Part shown: positions 49,153-58,661 of the stretch, one piece after another
Layout: every line of letters starts with the position of its first letter
Position numbering within the stretch: position 1 is the first letter of the stretch
Origin: DATMER01 sp040349255
Lineage (GTDB): Bacteria; Acidobacteriota; Thermoanaerobaculia; Multivoradales; UBA5704
DNA length: 64,000 nucleotides
Direction of reading: 5' to 3'
NCBI GenBank assembly: GCA_040349255.1
Contig: JBEQUE010000080.1
Location: 1-64,000, forward strand
Notes under the pieces: generated by a model
The model's database searches: none
Told to the model about the DNA's origin: nothing
Seen by the model: only the letters and a program-made list of their open reading frames with translations
Program-made: the position numbers and the translations under genes

Positions 49153-49236
49153 AGGACCAGGAGGGATCCAGAGGACCTTCAAGGATCTTTTTGTCCTTGA
49201 TGCCCCCCACCGTCCTCTGGGTCCCTCGTCCTTTTT
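49153..49236. terminator. Long bidirectional hairpin terminator
   Basis: An imperfect outer stem pairs 49153-49176 with 49212-49232 (AGGACC..CCAGAGGAC against GTCCTCTGG..GTCCT). A nested stem TCAAGGA/TCCTTGA encloses CTTTTTG. The plus strand then reads CTTTTTCCTC. It sits between the convergent TonB-receptor and histidine-kinase genes, whose stops are 95 bp apart, and could end both transcripts. Confidence 0.65.
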
Positions 49237-49238
49237 CC

Positions 49239-51755
49239 TCAGGCGAGCGGCAGCCTCACCGTGAACTCGCTGCCGCGGCCCGGGCCGTCGCTCCTCGCCT
49301 CCACCCGGCCGCCGTGCATCTCGATCAGGCGGCGGACCAGGGTCAGGCCGATGCCGAGCCCGCCGCCGGAGCGGTCGAGGCCCTGCTCGCCCTGGATGAA
49401 GAGGTCGAAGATGCGCGGCAGCAGCTCCGGATCGATGCCGAGGCCGTCGTCCTTCACGCGGACCACGGCCTCGCCGTCCTCCTCCCAGGCCTCGACCCCG
49501 ATGTGGCCGCCGGGCTCGGTGTATTTCGCGGCGTTACGCACCAGGTTGCCGAGCGCCTGCTCCAGCCGGGTGACGTCGGCGTCGAGGGGGAGGGGCTCCG
49601 GCGGGAGCGCCACGCGCAGCTCGTGTTGCTTGGACTCGATCAGCGGCCGGGTCATCTCCAGGGCGCCGCGCACGGCGTCACGCAGGTCGAGCGGCTGCCG
49701 GCGCAACTCGATCTTGCCGCGGGTGATGCGGGAGACGTCCAGGAGGTCGTCCACCAGGCGGACGAGGTGCTGGATCTGGCGCTGGATCACCGGCACCGCC
49801 CGGTCCATGGGCGGCCCGGACGGGCCGGCCTGCTCCAGCACGTAGGAGGCGTTCGCGATGGCCCCCAGGGGGTTGCGCAGCTCGTGGGCGAGCATGGCCA
49901 GGAACTCGTCCTTGCGGCGGTCGGTCTCGGCGAGCGCCTCGGCGCGGGCGCGCAGCTCCGTGGCCAGGCGCTCGCTCTCCCGGGTGCGGGCGGCGAGGCG
50001 GCCGCGCATCTCCCGGAAGGCGGCGGAGAGGCGCGCCACCTCGGTGATGTCGCTGGTCTCCAGAGGAGCCCCGTCGTTGCCGGCGGTGAGCTGGTCCACC
50101 GCATCGGCCAGCGTGCCCAGGGGCCTCGCGATGAGGCGGGCCACCACGATGCCGCCGACCACCGCCAGGGGGACGACCACCAGCAGGAGGCCGAACGCCA
50201 GGTCCCGTCCCTTTTGCACGCCGGCCAGAGCCGCGGCCCGCGGTTTCTCCACGGCGACCACCCACTCCAGCCCGGGCACCCGGGAGAAGGCGGCCAGGCG
50301 GCGCGCCAGGACCGGGACCCGGCGGCCGGCGCGGACCTCGCGGTCCCAGCCCGCGGGCAGGGCCGGACCGGGCTCCGCTCCCTCCTGGCCGGCGATGAGA
50401 CGGCCGTAGCCGTCCGCCAGGTAGACGTTCGAGCCCGCCCGCGCCAGCCGGCGCGCCAGCAGCTCCGCCTCGAACACGGTCACCAGGACTCCGACCATCC
50501 GCTGGTCCGGCCGCACGATGGCCGCGCTCAGCACGAGGAGGCGCTCCCCGTGGTCGATCAGGCGGATCTGCAGCCCACTCCCGCCCAGCGGGCGCAGCTC
50601 GTCCGCCACCAGCCGCCAGTCGGCGAGGTCGAGCGGGATGCCGCCGGTGGTCGCCAGCACCCTGCCGGCCAGGTCCAGGGTCAGGAAGCCGGTCACGTCG
50701 GGATAGGAGGGGCGGCTCGCCTCCAGCAGCGCGCGCTGGAACGCCTCCTCCATGGGCAGGCGGCCGGCCAGGGTGGCCACCACCGAGGCGCGGGCGCTGT
50801 TGAGCTGCACGTAGTCGGAGACGTTGCGCGCGATGGACTGCGCCTCGATCTTCCGGGTCTCCAGCACCTGGCTCATGGCGAGGCGCTCCTCCTGCATCGT
50901 GGCCACGGCCGCGGTCAGCACCAGGGCGACCGACGTGGCGGTGGCCAGGGCGAAGGCGAGCCGCGCGCGCAGGGCCGACGGATCGAACGAGGCGAGCCGC
51001 CGGGAGAGGCCCGGCAGGAGAGCCAGCGCCAGGCCGCACCCCCAGTACACGGCGAGCCCGGTCCAGGACTGGGCCGGCAGGGAGAGCAGGGCGCCGTAGA
51101 CGAAGAACGCCCCGCCGGCGCAGAGGTGCGCCGCCCAGGTCAGCCGGCGGGACGGCGCCCGCCGGAACTGCACCCAGAGCAGAAGCGGGCCACCCAGGAG
51201 GAGGAGCACGCCGATCGGCGCCAGGCGGGGACGCACCGGGTCGAAGTAGGCGCTCGACAGCAGCAGCGGCGACGAGACGAGCAGCGCGCCCAGGATCACC
51301 GCCGCGAGGCCCATGAGGAGCGCGAAGAGATCGTGGTCGCGCTCCGCCTCTTCCTGCCGCGCCGGCAGCGGCGGCGGCAGGGCTCCGCCGAACAGCAGGC
51401 CCGCGCCGAGCACGGTGTAGAGGGCGGCCCCCGTCCAGAGCGCCATGTCCGCGAAGCTGTGCGCCAGCGTCAGGAGGCTCGCGCCGGCGAGGCCGTGGCC
51501 GAGCAGGCGCAGAGGCAGTCGCGGGCGCAGGATGGCGATGGCCAGCAGCGCCACGCCGCCGGCGAGCGCCAGGATCCCCCAGCCGGCGCGGTAGGGCGCC
51601 AGCCCCTGGTACTGGGCTCCCAGGAAGCGGTGCGGGGCCACCAGCATGAAGGCCCCGATGAACGAGCAATACAACCCCAGGGTCCAGCGCAGGCTCTCGG
51701 CGCTCAGGGTCTGGACGAAACCCGGCATCCTCGTCACGCGTACAAAGTCCTCCAC
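49239..51755 (-). CDS. Membrane sensor histidine kinase
   Basis: Up to 838 aa; GTG 51755 gives the longest form and ATG 51728 is an alternative. About eight N-terminal transmembrane helices (residues about 20-280), a further helix, a periplasmic dCache-like domain (about 310-510), a helix (about 535-557), HAMP, coiled coil, HisKA with His624 in FLAMLAHELRNPLGAI, and HATPase_c (NLVRNAAKYTEPGG, VKDDGLGIDPELLPRIF, GGLGIGLTLVRRL). No response regulator lies next to it, so it is an orphan kinase. Confidence 0.9.
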   Translation of the reverse strand: MEDFVRVTRMPGFVQTLSAESLRWTLGLYCSFIGAFMLVAPHRFLGAQYQGLAPYRAGWGILALAGGVALLAIAILRPRLPLRLLGHGLAGASLLTLAHSFADMALWTGAALYTVLGAGLLFGGALPPPLPARQEEAERDHDLFALLMGLAAVILGALLVSSPLLLSSAYFDPVRPRLAPIGVLLLLGGPLLLWVQFRRAPSRRLTWAAHLCAGGAFFVYGALLSLPAQSWTGLAVYWGCGLALALLPGLSRRLASFDPSALRARLAFALATATSVALVLTAAVATMQEERLAMSQVLETRKIEAQSIARNVSDYVQLNSARASVVATLAGRLPMEEAFQRALLEASRPSYPDVTGFLTLDLAGRVLATTGGIPLDLADWRLVADELRPLGGSGLQIRLIDHGERLLVLSAAIVRPDQRMVGVLVTVFEAELLARRLARAGSNVYLADGYGRLIAGQEGAEPGPALPAGWDREVRAGRRVPVLARRLAAFSRVPGLEWVVAVEKPRAAALAGVQKGRDLAFGLLLVVVPLAVVGGIVVARLIARPLGTLADAVDQLTAGNDGAPLETSDITEVARLSAAFREMRGRLAARTRESERLATELRARAEALAETDRRKDEFLAMLAHELRNPLGAIANASYVLEQAGPSGPPMDRAVPVIQRQIQHLVRLVDDLLDVSRITRGKIELRRQPLDLRDAVRGALEMTRPLIESKQHELRVALPPEPLPLDADVTRLEQALGNLVRNAAKYTEPGGHIGVEAWEEDGEAVVRVKDDGLGIDPELLPRIFDLFIQGEQGLDRSGGGLGIGLTLVRRLIEMHGGRVEARSDGPGRGSEFTVRLPLA

Positions 51756-51782
51756 CGGGCTGCAAGGATACCGGACTCTGTT

Positions 51783-51788
51783 TAGAAT
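51783..51788 (+). promoter_or_regulatory. Candidate -10 box (TAGAATCCCGG) of the tandem M28 genes
   Basis: TTTAGAATCCCGGGG shares its core with the box before the S10 carboxypeptidase gene. It lies about 50 bp before ATG 51839. Spacing and -35 are not convincing. Confidence 0.3.
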
Positions 51789-51838
51789 CCCGGGGTTTTC
51801 ACCCGATCCGGCGCCGAGCGCGCAGAGGAGACCGCCGC

Positions 51839-54115
51839 ATGCGGAGACGAGCTTCGAGAACTGTCCTGTCCCTTCCCCTCCTGGCCTTCCTGGCCGCCTC
51901 CCCGGCCTCCCCCGAGACGCCCCAGAGCTCCGCCCCCCTGCTCGGCTTCACCGAGGAGCGCGCCGCCGCCCAGCGCGAGCTCGAGTCGCGTTTCGACGCC
52001 CAGCTCAAGGCGGAGAACCTCCGCGAGTGGATGAAGCGGCTCTCCGCCCATCCGCACCACACCGGCTCCCCCTGGGACCGCCAGAACGCCGAGTTCATGC
52101 TCGGCCTCCTGCGCTCCTGGGGCTGGGACGCGAAGATCGAGGAGTTCCAGGTCCTCTTCCCGACGCCGAAGCTCCGCCGGCTGGAGATGCTCGCGCCCGT
52201 GAAATTCACCGCCGCGCTCCAGGAAACCGCGGTCGAGGGCGACTCGACCTCCGGCCAGACCGCCGAGCAGCTCCCGACCTACAACGCCTACTCGATCGAC
52301 GGCGACGTCACCGGCGAGCTGGTCTACGTCAACTATGGCGTGCCGGCCGACTACGAGGAGCTGGCGCGGCGCGGGGTGGACGTCAAGGGCAAGATCGTCA
52401 TCGCGCGCTACGGCGGCTCCTGGCGCGGCATCAAGCCCAAGGTGGCGGCCGAGCACGGCGCGGTCGGCTGCCTGATCTACTCCGATCCGCGCGACGACGG
52501 CTACTTCCGGGGCGATCCCTATCCCAAGGGCGGCTTCCGGCCGGAGCAGGGCGCCCAGCGCGGCTCGGTGATGGACATGCCGGTCCATCCCGGCGACCCG
52601 CTGACGCCGGGCGTCGGCTCCACGAAGGACGCGAAGCGCCTGAGGATCGAAGAGGCGAAGACGCTGACGAAGATCCCCGTCCTGCCGATCTCCTACGCCG
52701 ACGCCCTGCCGCTGCTGCGCGAGCTCGAAGGCCCCATGGTGCCGCCGGAGTGGCGCGGCGCGCTGCCGATCGCCTACCGCATGGGCCCCGGCCCGACCAA
52801 GGTCCACCTCCAGCTCCAGTTCGACTGGAAGCAGGCCCCGGTCTACGACGTGGTGGCGAAGATGCAGGGGTCCGAGCATCCGGACCAGTGGATCCTGCGC
52901 GGCAACCACCACGACGGCTGGGTCAACGGCGCCACCGACCCCACCAGCGGCATGGTGGCGGTGCTGGAGGAGGCGCGCGCCATCGGCGAGCTGGCGAAGA
53001 CCGGCTGGCGGCCGAAGCGGACGCTGGTCTACATCGGTTGGGACTCCGAGGAGCAGGGCCTCCTGGGCTCGACCGAGTGGGCCGAGACCCACGCCGACGA
53101 GTTGCGCGAGCACGCCGTGGTCTACATCAACTCCGACAGCAACTCGCGCGGCTTCCTGGACGTCGGCGGCTCCCACACCCTGGAGACGCTGGTCAACCAG
53201 GTGGCGCGCGACGTAACCGACCCGGAGACCAAGGGCAGCGTGGCCGAGCGCATCCGCGCCGCGGCGCTGATCTATGGCGATCCGGACCAGCGCCAGCGCG
53301 CCGAGGGGCACCAGCCGTTCCATCTCTACCCGCTGGGCTCGGGCTCCGACTTCACCCCCTTCCTCCAGCACCTGGCCATCGCGTCGCTCAACCTGGGCTA
53401 CGGCGGCGAGGACGAGTACGGCCAGTACCACTCCATCTACGACTCCTTCGACCACTTCGTCCGCTTCATGGACACCGATTTCCAGTACGGAGTGGCCCTG
53501 TCGAAGACCGGCGGCCGCCTGGTGCTGCGACTGGCCGAGGCCGACGTCCTGCCGCTGGAGTTCAACAGCCTGGCCGAGGCCATCGGCACCTACGCCGACG
53601 AGGTGGTGAAGCTCGCGGACCGGATGCGGACCGAGACCGATCAGACGAACCGGCAGATCGACGAGAAGATCTACGCCGCGGTCGACGATCCGAGGCAGAC
53701 CTGGGTGGCGCCGGAGCGGCACGAGCCGGTCCCGCACCTCAACTTCGCGCCGCTCCAGAACGCGGTCGATGCCCTGCGCCGCAGCGCCCGGGCCTACGAC
53801 AGCGCCTGGGCGAAGAGCGCCGGCCCGGGCCTGCCGGCTGAGACCCGGGCGAAGCTCGACGCGGTCCTGATGAAGTCCGAGCGCGCCATGGCCCGCAAGG
53901 ACGGGCTCCCCGAGAGGACCTGGTACGTGCACCAGATCTACGCGCCCGGCTTCTACACCGGCTACGACGTGAAGACCCTGCCCGCGGTGCGCGAGGCCAT
54001 CGAGCAACGCAAGTGGAAGGAGATCGACGCCCAGGTCGCGTCCGTGGCCGCCACTCTGCAGGCCGTGACCGCCGAGATCGACCGCGCCACCGCCCTCCTC
54101 CAGGAGAAGAAGTAG
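51839..54115 (+). CDS. M28 metallopeptidase, glutamate carboxypeptidase II-like (copy 1)
   Basis: 758 aa, signal peptide (LSLPLLAFLAASPASPE), PA domain (about 160-290), M28 catalytic domain and C-terminal TFR-type dimerisation domain. Zinc/catalytic residues sit at GCPII spacings (recalled numbering): His357, Asp367, Glu404 (base), Glu405, Asp433 and His531 (YHSIYDSFD). The family cleaves acidic C-terminal residues from peptides; specificity here is unverified. ATG 51839 follows AGAGGAGA. Its neighbour, two bases downstream, is a close paralogue. Confidence 0.94.
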   Translation: MRRRASRTVLSLPLLAFLAASPASPETPQSSAPLLGFTEERAAAQRELESRFDAQLKAENLREWMKRLSAHPHHTGSPWDRQNAEFMLGLLRSWGWDAKIEEFQVLFPTPKLRRLEMLAPVKFTAALQETAVEGDSTSGQTAEQLPTYNAYSIDGDVTGELVYVNYGVPADYEELARRGVDVKGKIVIARYGGSWRGIKPKVAAEHGAVGCLIYSDPRDDGYFRGDPYPKGGFRPEQGAQRGSVMDMPVHPGDPLTPGVGSTKDAKRLRIEEAKTLTKIPVLPISYADALPLLRELEGPMVPPEWRGALPIAYRMGPGPTKVHLQLQFDWKQAPVYDVVAKMQGSEHPDQWILRGNHHDGWVNGATDPTSGMVAVLEEARAIGELAKTGWRPKRTLVYIGWDSEEQGLLGSTEWAETHADELREHAVVYINSDSNSRGFLDVGGSHTLETLVNQVARDVTDPETKGSVAERIRAAALIYGDPDQRQRAEGHQPFHLYPLGSGSDFTPFLQHLAIASLNLGYGGEDEYGQYHSIYDSFDHFVRFMDTDFQYGVALSKTGGRLVLRLAEADVLPLEFNSLAEAIGTYADEVVKLADRMRTETDQTNRQIDEKIYAAVDDPRQTWVAPERHEPVPHLNFAPLQNAVDALRRSARAYDSAWAKSAGPGLPAETRAKLDAVLMKSERAMARKDGLPERTWYVHQIYAPGFYTGYDVKTLPAVREAIEQRKWKEIDAQVASVAATLQAVTAEIDRATALLQEKK

Positions 54116-54117
54116 CC

Positions 54118-56355
54118 ATGCGCTCCCGAGCCCTCCTCCCCCTCCTCGCTCTGCTGGCCGTGCCGGTTGCCGGCCAACCCATGCTCGGGTTCGGCGAGAA
54201 CCGCGCCGCGGCCCAGCGCGACCTCGAGAAGCGTTTCGACGCCGAGCTCAAGGCCGACAACCTCCGCGACTGGATGAAACTCCTGTCCTCCCGGCCGCAC
54301 CATGTCGGCTCCCCCTGGGACCGCGAGAACGCGCAGTTCATGGCCGATCTCCTGCGTTCCTGGGGCTGGGACGCGAAGATCGAGGAGTTCCAGGTCCTGT
54401 TCCCGACGCCCAAGCTGCGCAAGCTGGAGCTGATCGCGCCCACGAAGTTCACCGCCTCGCTCACGGAGACTCCGGTCGAGGGCGACGCCACCTCCGGCCA
54501 GAAGGCCGAGCAGCTCCCGGTCTACAACGCCTACTCGATCGACGGCGACGTCACCGGCGAGCTGGTCTACGTCAACTTCGGCGTGCCGGCGGACTACGAG
54601 GAGCTGGAGCGGCGCGGGATCGACGTCAAGGGCAAGATCGTCATCGCGCGCTACTTCGGCTCCTGGCGCGGCATCAAGCCCAAGGTGGCGGCCGAGCACG
54701 GCGCCATCGGCTGCATCATCTACTCCGACCCGCGCGAGGACGGCTATTTCCAGGGCGACGTCTACCCGAAGGGCGGCTGGCGGCCGGAGCAGGGTGCCCA
54801 GCGCGGCTCGGTGGCGGACGCGCCGCTGCGCTCCGGCGACCCGCTGACGCCGGGCGTCGGCGCCACCAAGGACGCCAAGCGCCTGCCGCTCGACAAGGCC
54901 GACACCCTGACGAAGATCCCGGTGCTGCCGATCTCCTACGCCGACGCCCTGCCGCTGCTCAAGGCGCTCTCCGGTCCCATGGCGCCCGAGGGCTGGCGCG
55001 GCGCCCTGCCGACGCCTTACCACATCGGCCCCGGCCCGGCGAAGGTCCGTCTCCAGCTCCAGTTCAACTGGGACCTGAAGCCGGTCTACGACGTGGTCGC
55101 CCGGCTGGAAGGCTCCGAGCACCCCGAGCAGTGGATCCTGCGCGGCAACCACCACGACGCCTGGGTCAACGGCGCCAACGACCCGGTGAGCGGCATGGTC
55201 GCCACCCTGGAGGAGGCACGCGCCCTGGGCGTGCTGGCGAAGGGCGGCTGGCGGCCGAAGCGGACGATCATCTACGCCGGCTGGGACGGCGAGGAGCCCG
55301 GCCTGCTGGGCTCGACCGAGTGGGCCGAGACCCACGCCGACGAGCTGCGCGAGCACGCGGTGGCCTACATCAATTCGGACAGCAACTCGCGCGGTTTCCT
55401 CTCGATCGGCGGCTCCGCGACGCTGGAGGTGCTCGCCAACCAGGTGGCGCGCGACGTGACCGATCCGCAGAAGGGGGTGAGCGTGGCCGAGCGGCTGCGC
55501 GCCGCGAACGTCTTCTACGGCTCGCCCGGCGACCGCAAGGACGCGCTGGCCGGCAAGCCCTTCCACCTCTACGCCCTGGGCTCGGGATCGGACTACACGC
55601 CGTTCCTCCAGCACCTGGGCATCGCCTCGATCAACTTCGGCTACGGCGACGAGGACGAGTACGGCCAGTACCACTCGATCTACGACTCCTTCGATCACTA
55701 CGTGCGCTTCGAGGATCCCGATTTCTCCTACGGCGTGGCCATGGCGAAGACCGGCGGCCGGCTCGTCCTGCGCCTCGCCGAGGCCGACGTCCTGCCCTTC
55801 GCGTTCACCCGCCTGGCCGAGGCGGTCGCCGGCTATGCGGACGAGGTGGCGAAGCTCGCCGACACGCTGCGCGAGGAGACCGACGAGCGCAACCAGGCGA
55901 TCGACGAGAATCTCTATCAGACGTTCGACGACCCGAAGAAGACCTGGGTGGTGCCGGCGCGCCGCGAGCCGGTGCCGCACTTCAACTTCGCGCCGCTCCA
56001 GAACGCGGTGGACGCGCTGCGCCAGAGCGCCCGGGCCTGGGACGAGGCCTGGTCGAAGGCCGCGGGCTCCGGCGAGCCGCTGCCGGACGACGTGCGGGCG
56101 AAGCTCGACGAGATCCTCATGAAGAGCGAGCGCGCCCTGCTGCGCAAGGACGGCCTGCCCGGCCGGCCGTGGTACCGGCACGACATCTACGCCCCGGGCT
56201 TCTATACCGGCTACGGGGTCAAGACCCTGCCGTCGGTGCGCGAAGCCATCGAGCAGCGCCGGTGGAAGGAGGTCGACGCCCAGGTCGAGGCCGTGGCGGC
56301 CACGATCCGGACCGCGGCCCGGGAGATCGACCGGGCCACGGCCGCCTTGCGGTAG
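54118..56355 (+). CDS. M28 metallopeptidase, glutamate carboxypeptidase II-like (copy 2)
   Basis: 745 aa, starting two bases after copy 1 stops. Signal peptide ALLPLLALLAVPVAGQ. Same domain order, with ligands His345, Asp355, Glu392/Glu393 and Asp421 and the YHSIYDSFDH motif. Most of the sequence aligns without gaps to copy 1, so it arose by tandem duplication. Differences cluster in the PA domain and the segment after it (LPLDKADTLTK against LRIEEAKTLTK), which may alter specificity. Ends exactly at the convergent gene. Confidence 0.94.
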   Translation: MRSRALLPLLALLAVPVAGQPMLGFGENRAAAQRDLEKRFDAELKADNLRDWMKLLSSRPHHVGSPWDRENAQFMADLLRSWGWDAKIEEFQVLFPTPKLRKLELIAPTKFTASLTETPVEGDATSGQKAEQLPVYNAYSIDGDVTGELVYVNFGVPADYEELERRGIDVKGKIVIARYFGSWRGIKPKVAAEHGAIGCIIYSDPREDGYFQGDVYPKGGWRPEQGAQRGSVADAPLRSGDPLTPGVGATKDAKRLPLDKADTLTKIPVLPISYADALPLLKALSGPMAPEGWRGALPTPYHIGPGPAKVRLQLQFNWDLKPVYDVVARLEGSEHPEQWILRGNHHDAWVNGANDPVSGMVATLEEARALGVLAKGGWRPKRTIIYAGWDGEEPGLLGSTEWAETHADELREHAVAYINSDSNSRGFLSIGGSATLEVLANQVARDVTDPQKGVSVAERLRAANVFYGSPGDRKDALAGKPFHLYALGSGSDYTPFLQHLGIASINFGYGDEDEYGQYHSIYDSFDHYVRFEDPDFSYGVAMAKTGGRLVLRLAEADVLPFAFTRLAEAVAGYADEVAKLADTLREETDERNQAIDENLYQTFDDPKKTWVVPARREPVPHFNFAPLQNAVDALRQSARAWDEAWSKAAGSGEPLPDDVRAKLDEILMKSERALLRKDGLPGRPWYRHDIYAPGFYTGYGVKTLPSVREAIEQRRWKEVDAQVEAVAATIRTAAREIDRATAALR

Positions 56356-57219
56356 CTACTTCTTCTTCTCCGCCGCTTCCGCGACGGCCTCGTAGTCGCG
56401 GAAGCTCTCGTTCTCGTTGCCCCAGATCTGGAGGACGGCCCGGTTCTTCCCCTGGCCGTCCCGGATCACCTGATGCCAGATGAACCCCGGCCCATTGTTC
56501 TTCTGCTCGATCCAGGCCGTGTCCCCCCGGAGCGCCAGGTTGACCGCCCGGTCGTCGTCGCGGGCGATGAAGAAGCGCTCGAAGCCGGGCTTGTCGTCGC
56601 ACCCGTGGCAGTCCGTGGAGGGATACCGCCAGAGCACGGTCTCGTCCGCCGGGTCGGCGAGGTAGAGGGTGGCGGAGCTGGAGAAGGAGAGGCCCTTGAG
56701 CGTCCGGAAGAACTCCTCCAGGCCCGGGGTGCCGCAGGTCTCGCAGGGCACGGGGATGCGCGCCACCTCGGCCGCGAGGTGTGGACCGAGCTGGGCCATC
56801 TGGTCGCGGGCGATGAGCTTGAAGACCTTGAGGCGGCGGGCCTCGACCCGCCGGTTCACGGCGGCCAGGGAGGAGACGGTGACGATCAGCAGGACCAGCA
56901 CCGCGGCCAGGGCCACGATGTAGATCCGCCGCGGCGCCTCGACCGTCCTCGCCGCCTCCGGCTCGGATCTCTCCACCAGCTTGCGGAAGGCCCGCACCAC
57001 CTCCTGGATGCCGAGCACCACGCAGATCGCCGCGCCGAAACCGCCCAGGGCCACGCTCGACGCGAACAGGCCGTAGAGCATCCTCTCCACCTCGGGGCTG
57101 AAGATGTCCCAGCCCAGGAAGTCGTCGAAAATCCCCAGCACCACGAGGAACGCCCCGACCGTCAGCAGCACGACGGTCGCGCGCACCGTCAGCGACAGCA
57201 GCTTGATCTGGCTCCGCAT
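56356..57219 (-). CDS. Membrane protein with periplasmic Cys-pair sensor-like domain, unknown
   Basis: 287 aa. Three transmembrane helices (about 12-32, 48-70, 98-120) and a C-terminal extracytoplasmic domain of about 160 residues with two CxxC pairs (CETC near 161 and CHGC near 206). No kinase or other output domain. The domain looks like a single Cache/PAS-type sensor or heme/redox site; no CxxCH motif is present. Last gene of a three-gene operon with a His/Met-rich FixH-like protein. A redox or metal role is inferred only from context. Confidence 0.75.
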   Translation of the reverse strand: MRSQIKLLSLTVRATVVLLTVGAFLVVLGIFDDFLGWDIFSPEVERMLYGLFASSVALGGFGAAICVVLGIQEVVRAFRKLVERSEPEAARTVEAPRRIYIVALAAVLVLLIVTVSSLAAVNRRVEARRLKVFKLIARDQMAQLGPHLAAEVARIPVPCETCGTPGLEEFFRTLKGLSFSSSATLYLADPADETVLWRYPSTDCHGCDDKPGFERFFIARDDDRAVNLALRGDTAWIEQKNNGPGFIWHQVIRDGQGKNRAVLQIWGNENESFRDYEAVAEAAEKKK

Positions 57220-57242
57220 TGTGACCGCTCCTTTCGGAGGGT

Positions 57243-58661
57243 CTACGGATGAGCGGGCGAAACCGTTGTGGCGAACGCCCCGGTCAGCACCCGGCCGCCG
57301 CTTTTCACCTGCACCCAGACGCGGTAGCGGCCGGGCCGCGGGAATTCGTAGGGGATCGAGACCAGCCCGGGCGTCCCATGACCGGCGTGGTTCATGCTCA
57401 TGGCCGGCGGCTGCCCGAGCTCGCGCTCGAACGCCTCCTGGGAGGCCATGGCGAAGCTGCCGACCGGGTGGAGATGGACGAAGACCGAGCCGTCCTCTCG
57501 GGTCACCACGGCATGGGCGGTCATCCCCATGTAGGGCTCCAGGACCGCGGGCCGTCCGTCCGGCTCCTTCACCTGGAATCTCAGGTCGCCCGAGCCGCCC
57601 TTCAGCCAGGTCATGCTGCCACCGTTCTCCAGGGGGCTGACCTCGGACTGCGGAGAGGCTGCGCTCCAGGAGTCGTCCGGGTCGGCCGGCCCGCCCGACG
57701 CGCCCGCCGGCACCTCGACCGTGTCGACCATCGTCTGGGGGAATCCGCTCTCATGGACGACGTCGGCGTAGAGGCGGTAGCGCCCCGGCGGCAGGGGAGG
57801 CAGGGCGGACTCGAAGCGTTCCTGTCCACCGTCCACCGGAACCGGGTGGAGGTGGGCGAAGGCGTCGAGGCCGGGCTCGCGCACCAGGAAGAGGTGCATC
57901 AGCTTGCCGTGGTCGGGGATGATCGGCGACCACTCGTGGCGGCGCTCGTCTAGGATGGCGAGGCTGAGCCCCTGGCCGGGACGGACCGAGGCCTCGGTCG
58001 TGAACGGGCGGTAGAGGTCCTCCCGGGCCGCGGCCTCGACGGCGTTCCACCATCGCCGTCCGCCGGCCAGGACGAGGACCAGGAAGAGCCCGACCGCGAC
58101 CGCCACGGTCCGCGAACGCCGGAGCCGGCCGGCGTCCGGCGCCTCGCCGGGCTCGAGCACGCTCTCGCGCACCGCGGCGCCGGCCAGCGTCACGGCGCCG
58201 GCGAACAGGAGCAGGCCGAGGACCGAGAGCACGGCCCCCATCCCGGTCTGCATCTCCTTGAGCCGGGTGGGCGCCGCGGACAGCGGCACCAGCAGCACGC
58301 CCTCTCCGGCTGCGCCCTCGATCCGCACCCGGATCGAGTACGAGCCCTGGATCATGAGCCAGAGCTGTCCGGAGTACACCCCGGGCGCGCCGGGCACCGG
58401 CTCCGCCACATCCGCCGGCGGTGCGCCCTGGAGCCCGGTCTGGAAATGGACCGGCTGGACCGTGACGCGCCGGGGACTCCCCTCCTTGACCGTCACCGTG
58501 ATCTCGGCCACCCCGGGCACCACCTCGGGCGGCCGGACGATCACCCGCACCGGCCACGGCCCGGCCTCGCCGTCGTAAAAGACGTTCGGGCTGCCCACGT
58601 GGGCCCGGGCCATCCCGGGCAGAAGGAAGACCAGGAAGAGGAAGGAGAGGAACCGCTTCAT
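57243..58661 (-). CDS. FixH/YtkA-like membrane protein with His/Met-rich periplasmic domains
   Basis: 472 aa from ATG 58661, in an ATGA overlap with the gene upstream. Signal peptide ending MARAHVGSP, a first beta domain (about 25-120; VRVIVRPPEVVPGVAEITVTV) like FixH/YtkA, two transmembrane helices (about 145-165 and 187-205), then two related C-terminal beta domains with HGKLMHLFL, HLHPVP, HAVVTREDGSVFVHLHPVG and MSMNHAGHG. The His/Met clusters suggest copper binding outside the cytoplasm. I cannot place it in a named copper system. Confidence 0.75.
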   Translation of the reverse strand: MKRFLSFLFLVFLLPGMARAHVGSPNVFYDGEAGPWPVRVIVRPPEVVPGVAEITVTVKEGSPRRVTVQPVHFQTGLQGAPPADVAEPVPGAPGVYSGQLWLMIQGSYSIRVRIEGAAGEGVLLVPLSAAPTRLKEMQTGMGAVLSVLGLLLFAGAVTLAGAAVRESVLEPGEAPDAGRLRRSRTVAVAVGLFLVLVLAGGRRWWNAVEAAAREDLYRPFTTEASVRPGQGLSLAILDERRHEWSPIIPDHGKLMHLFLVREPGLDAFAHLHPVPVDGGQERFESALPPLPPGRYRLYADVVHESGFPQTMVDTVEVPAGASGGPADPDDSWSAASPQSEVSPLENGGSMTWLKGGSGDLRFQVKEPDGRPAVLEPYMGMTAHAVVTREDGSVFVHLHPVGSFAMASQEAFERELGQPPAMSMNHAGHGTPGLVSIPYEFPRPGRYRVWVQVKSGGRVLTGAFATTVSPAHP

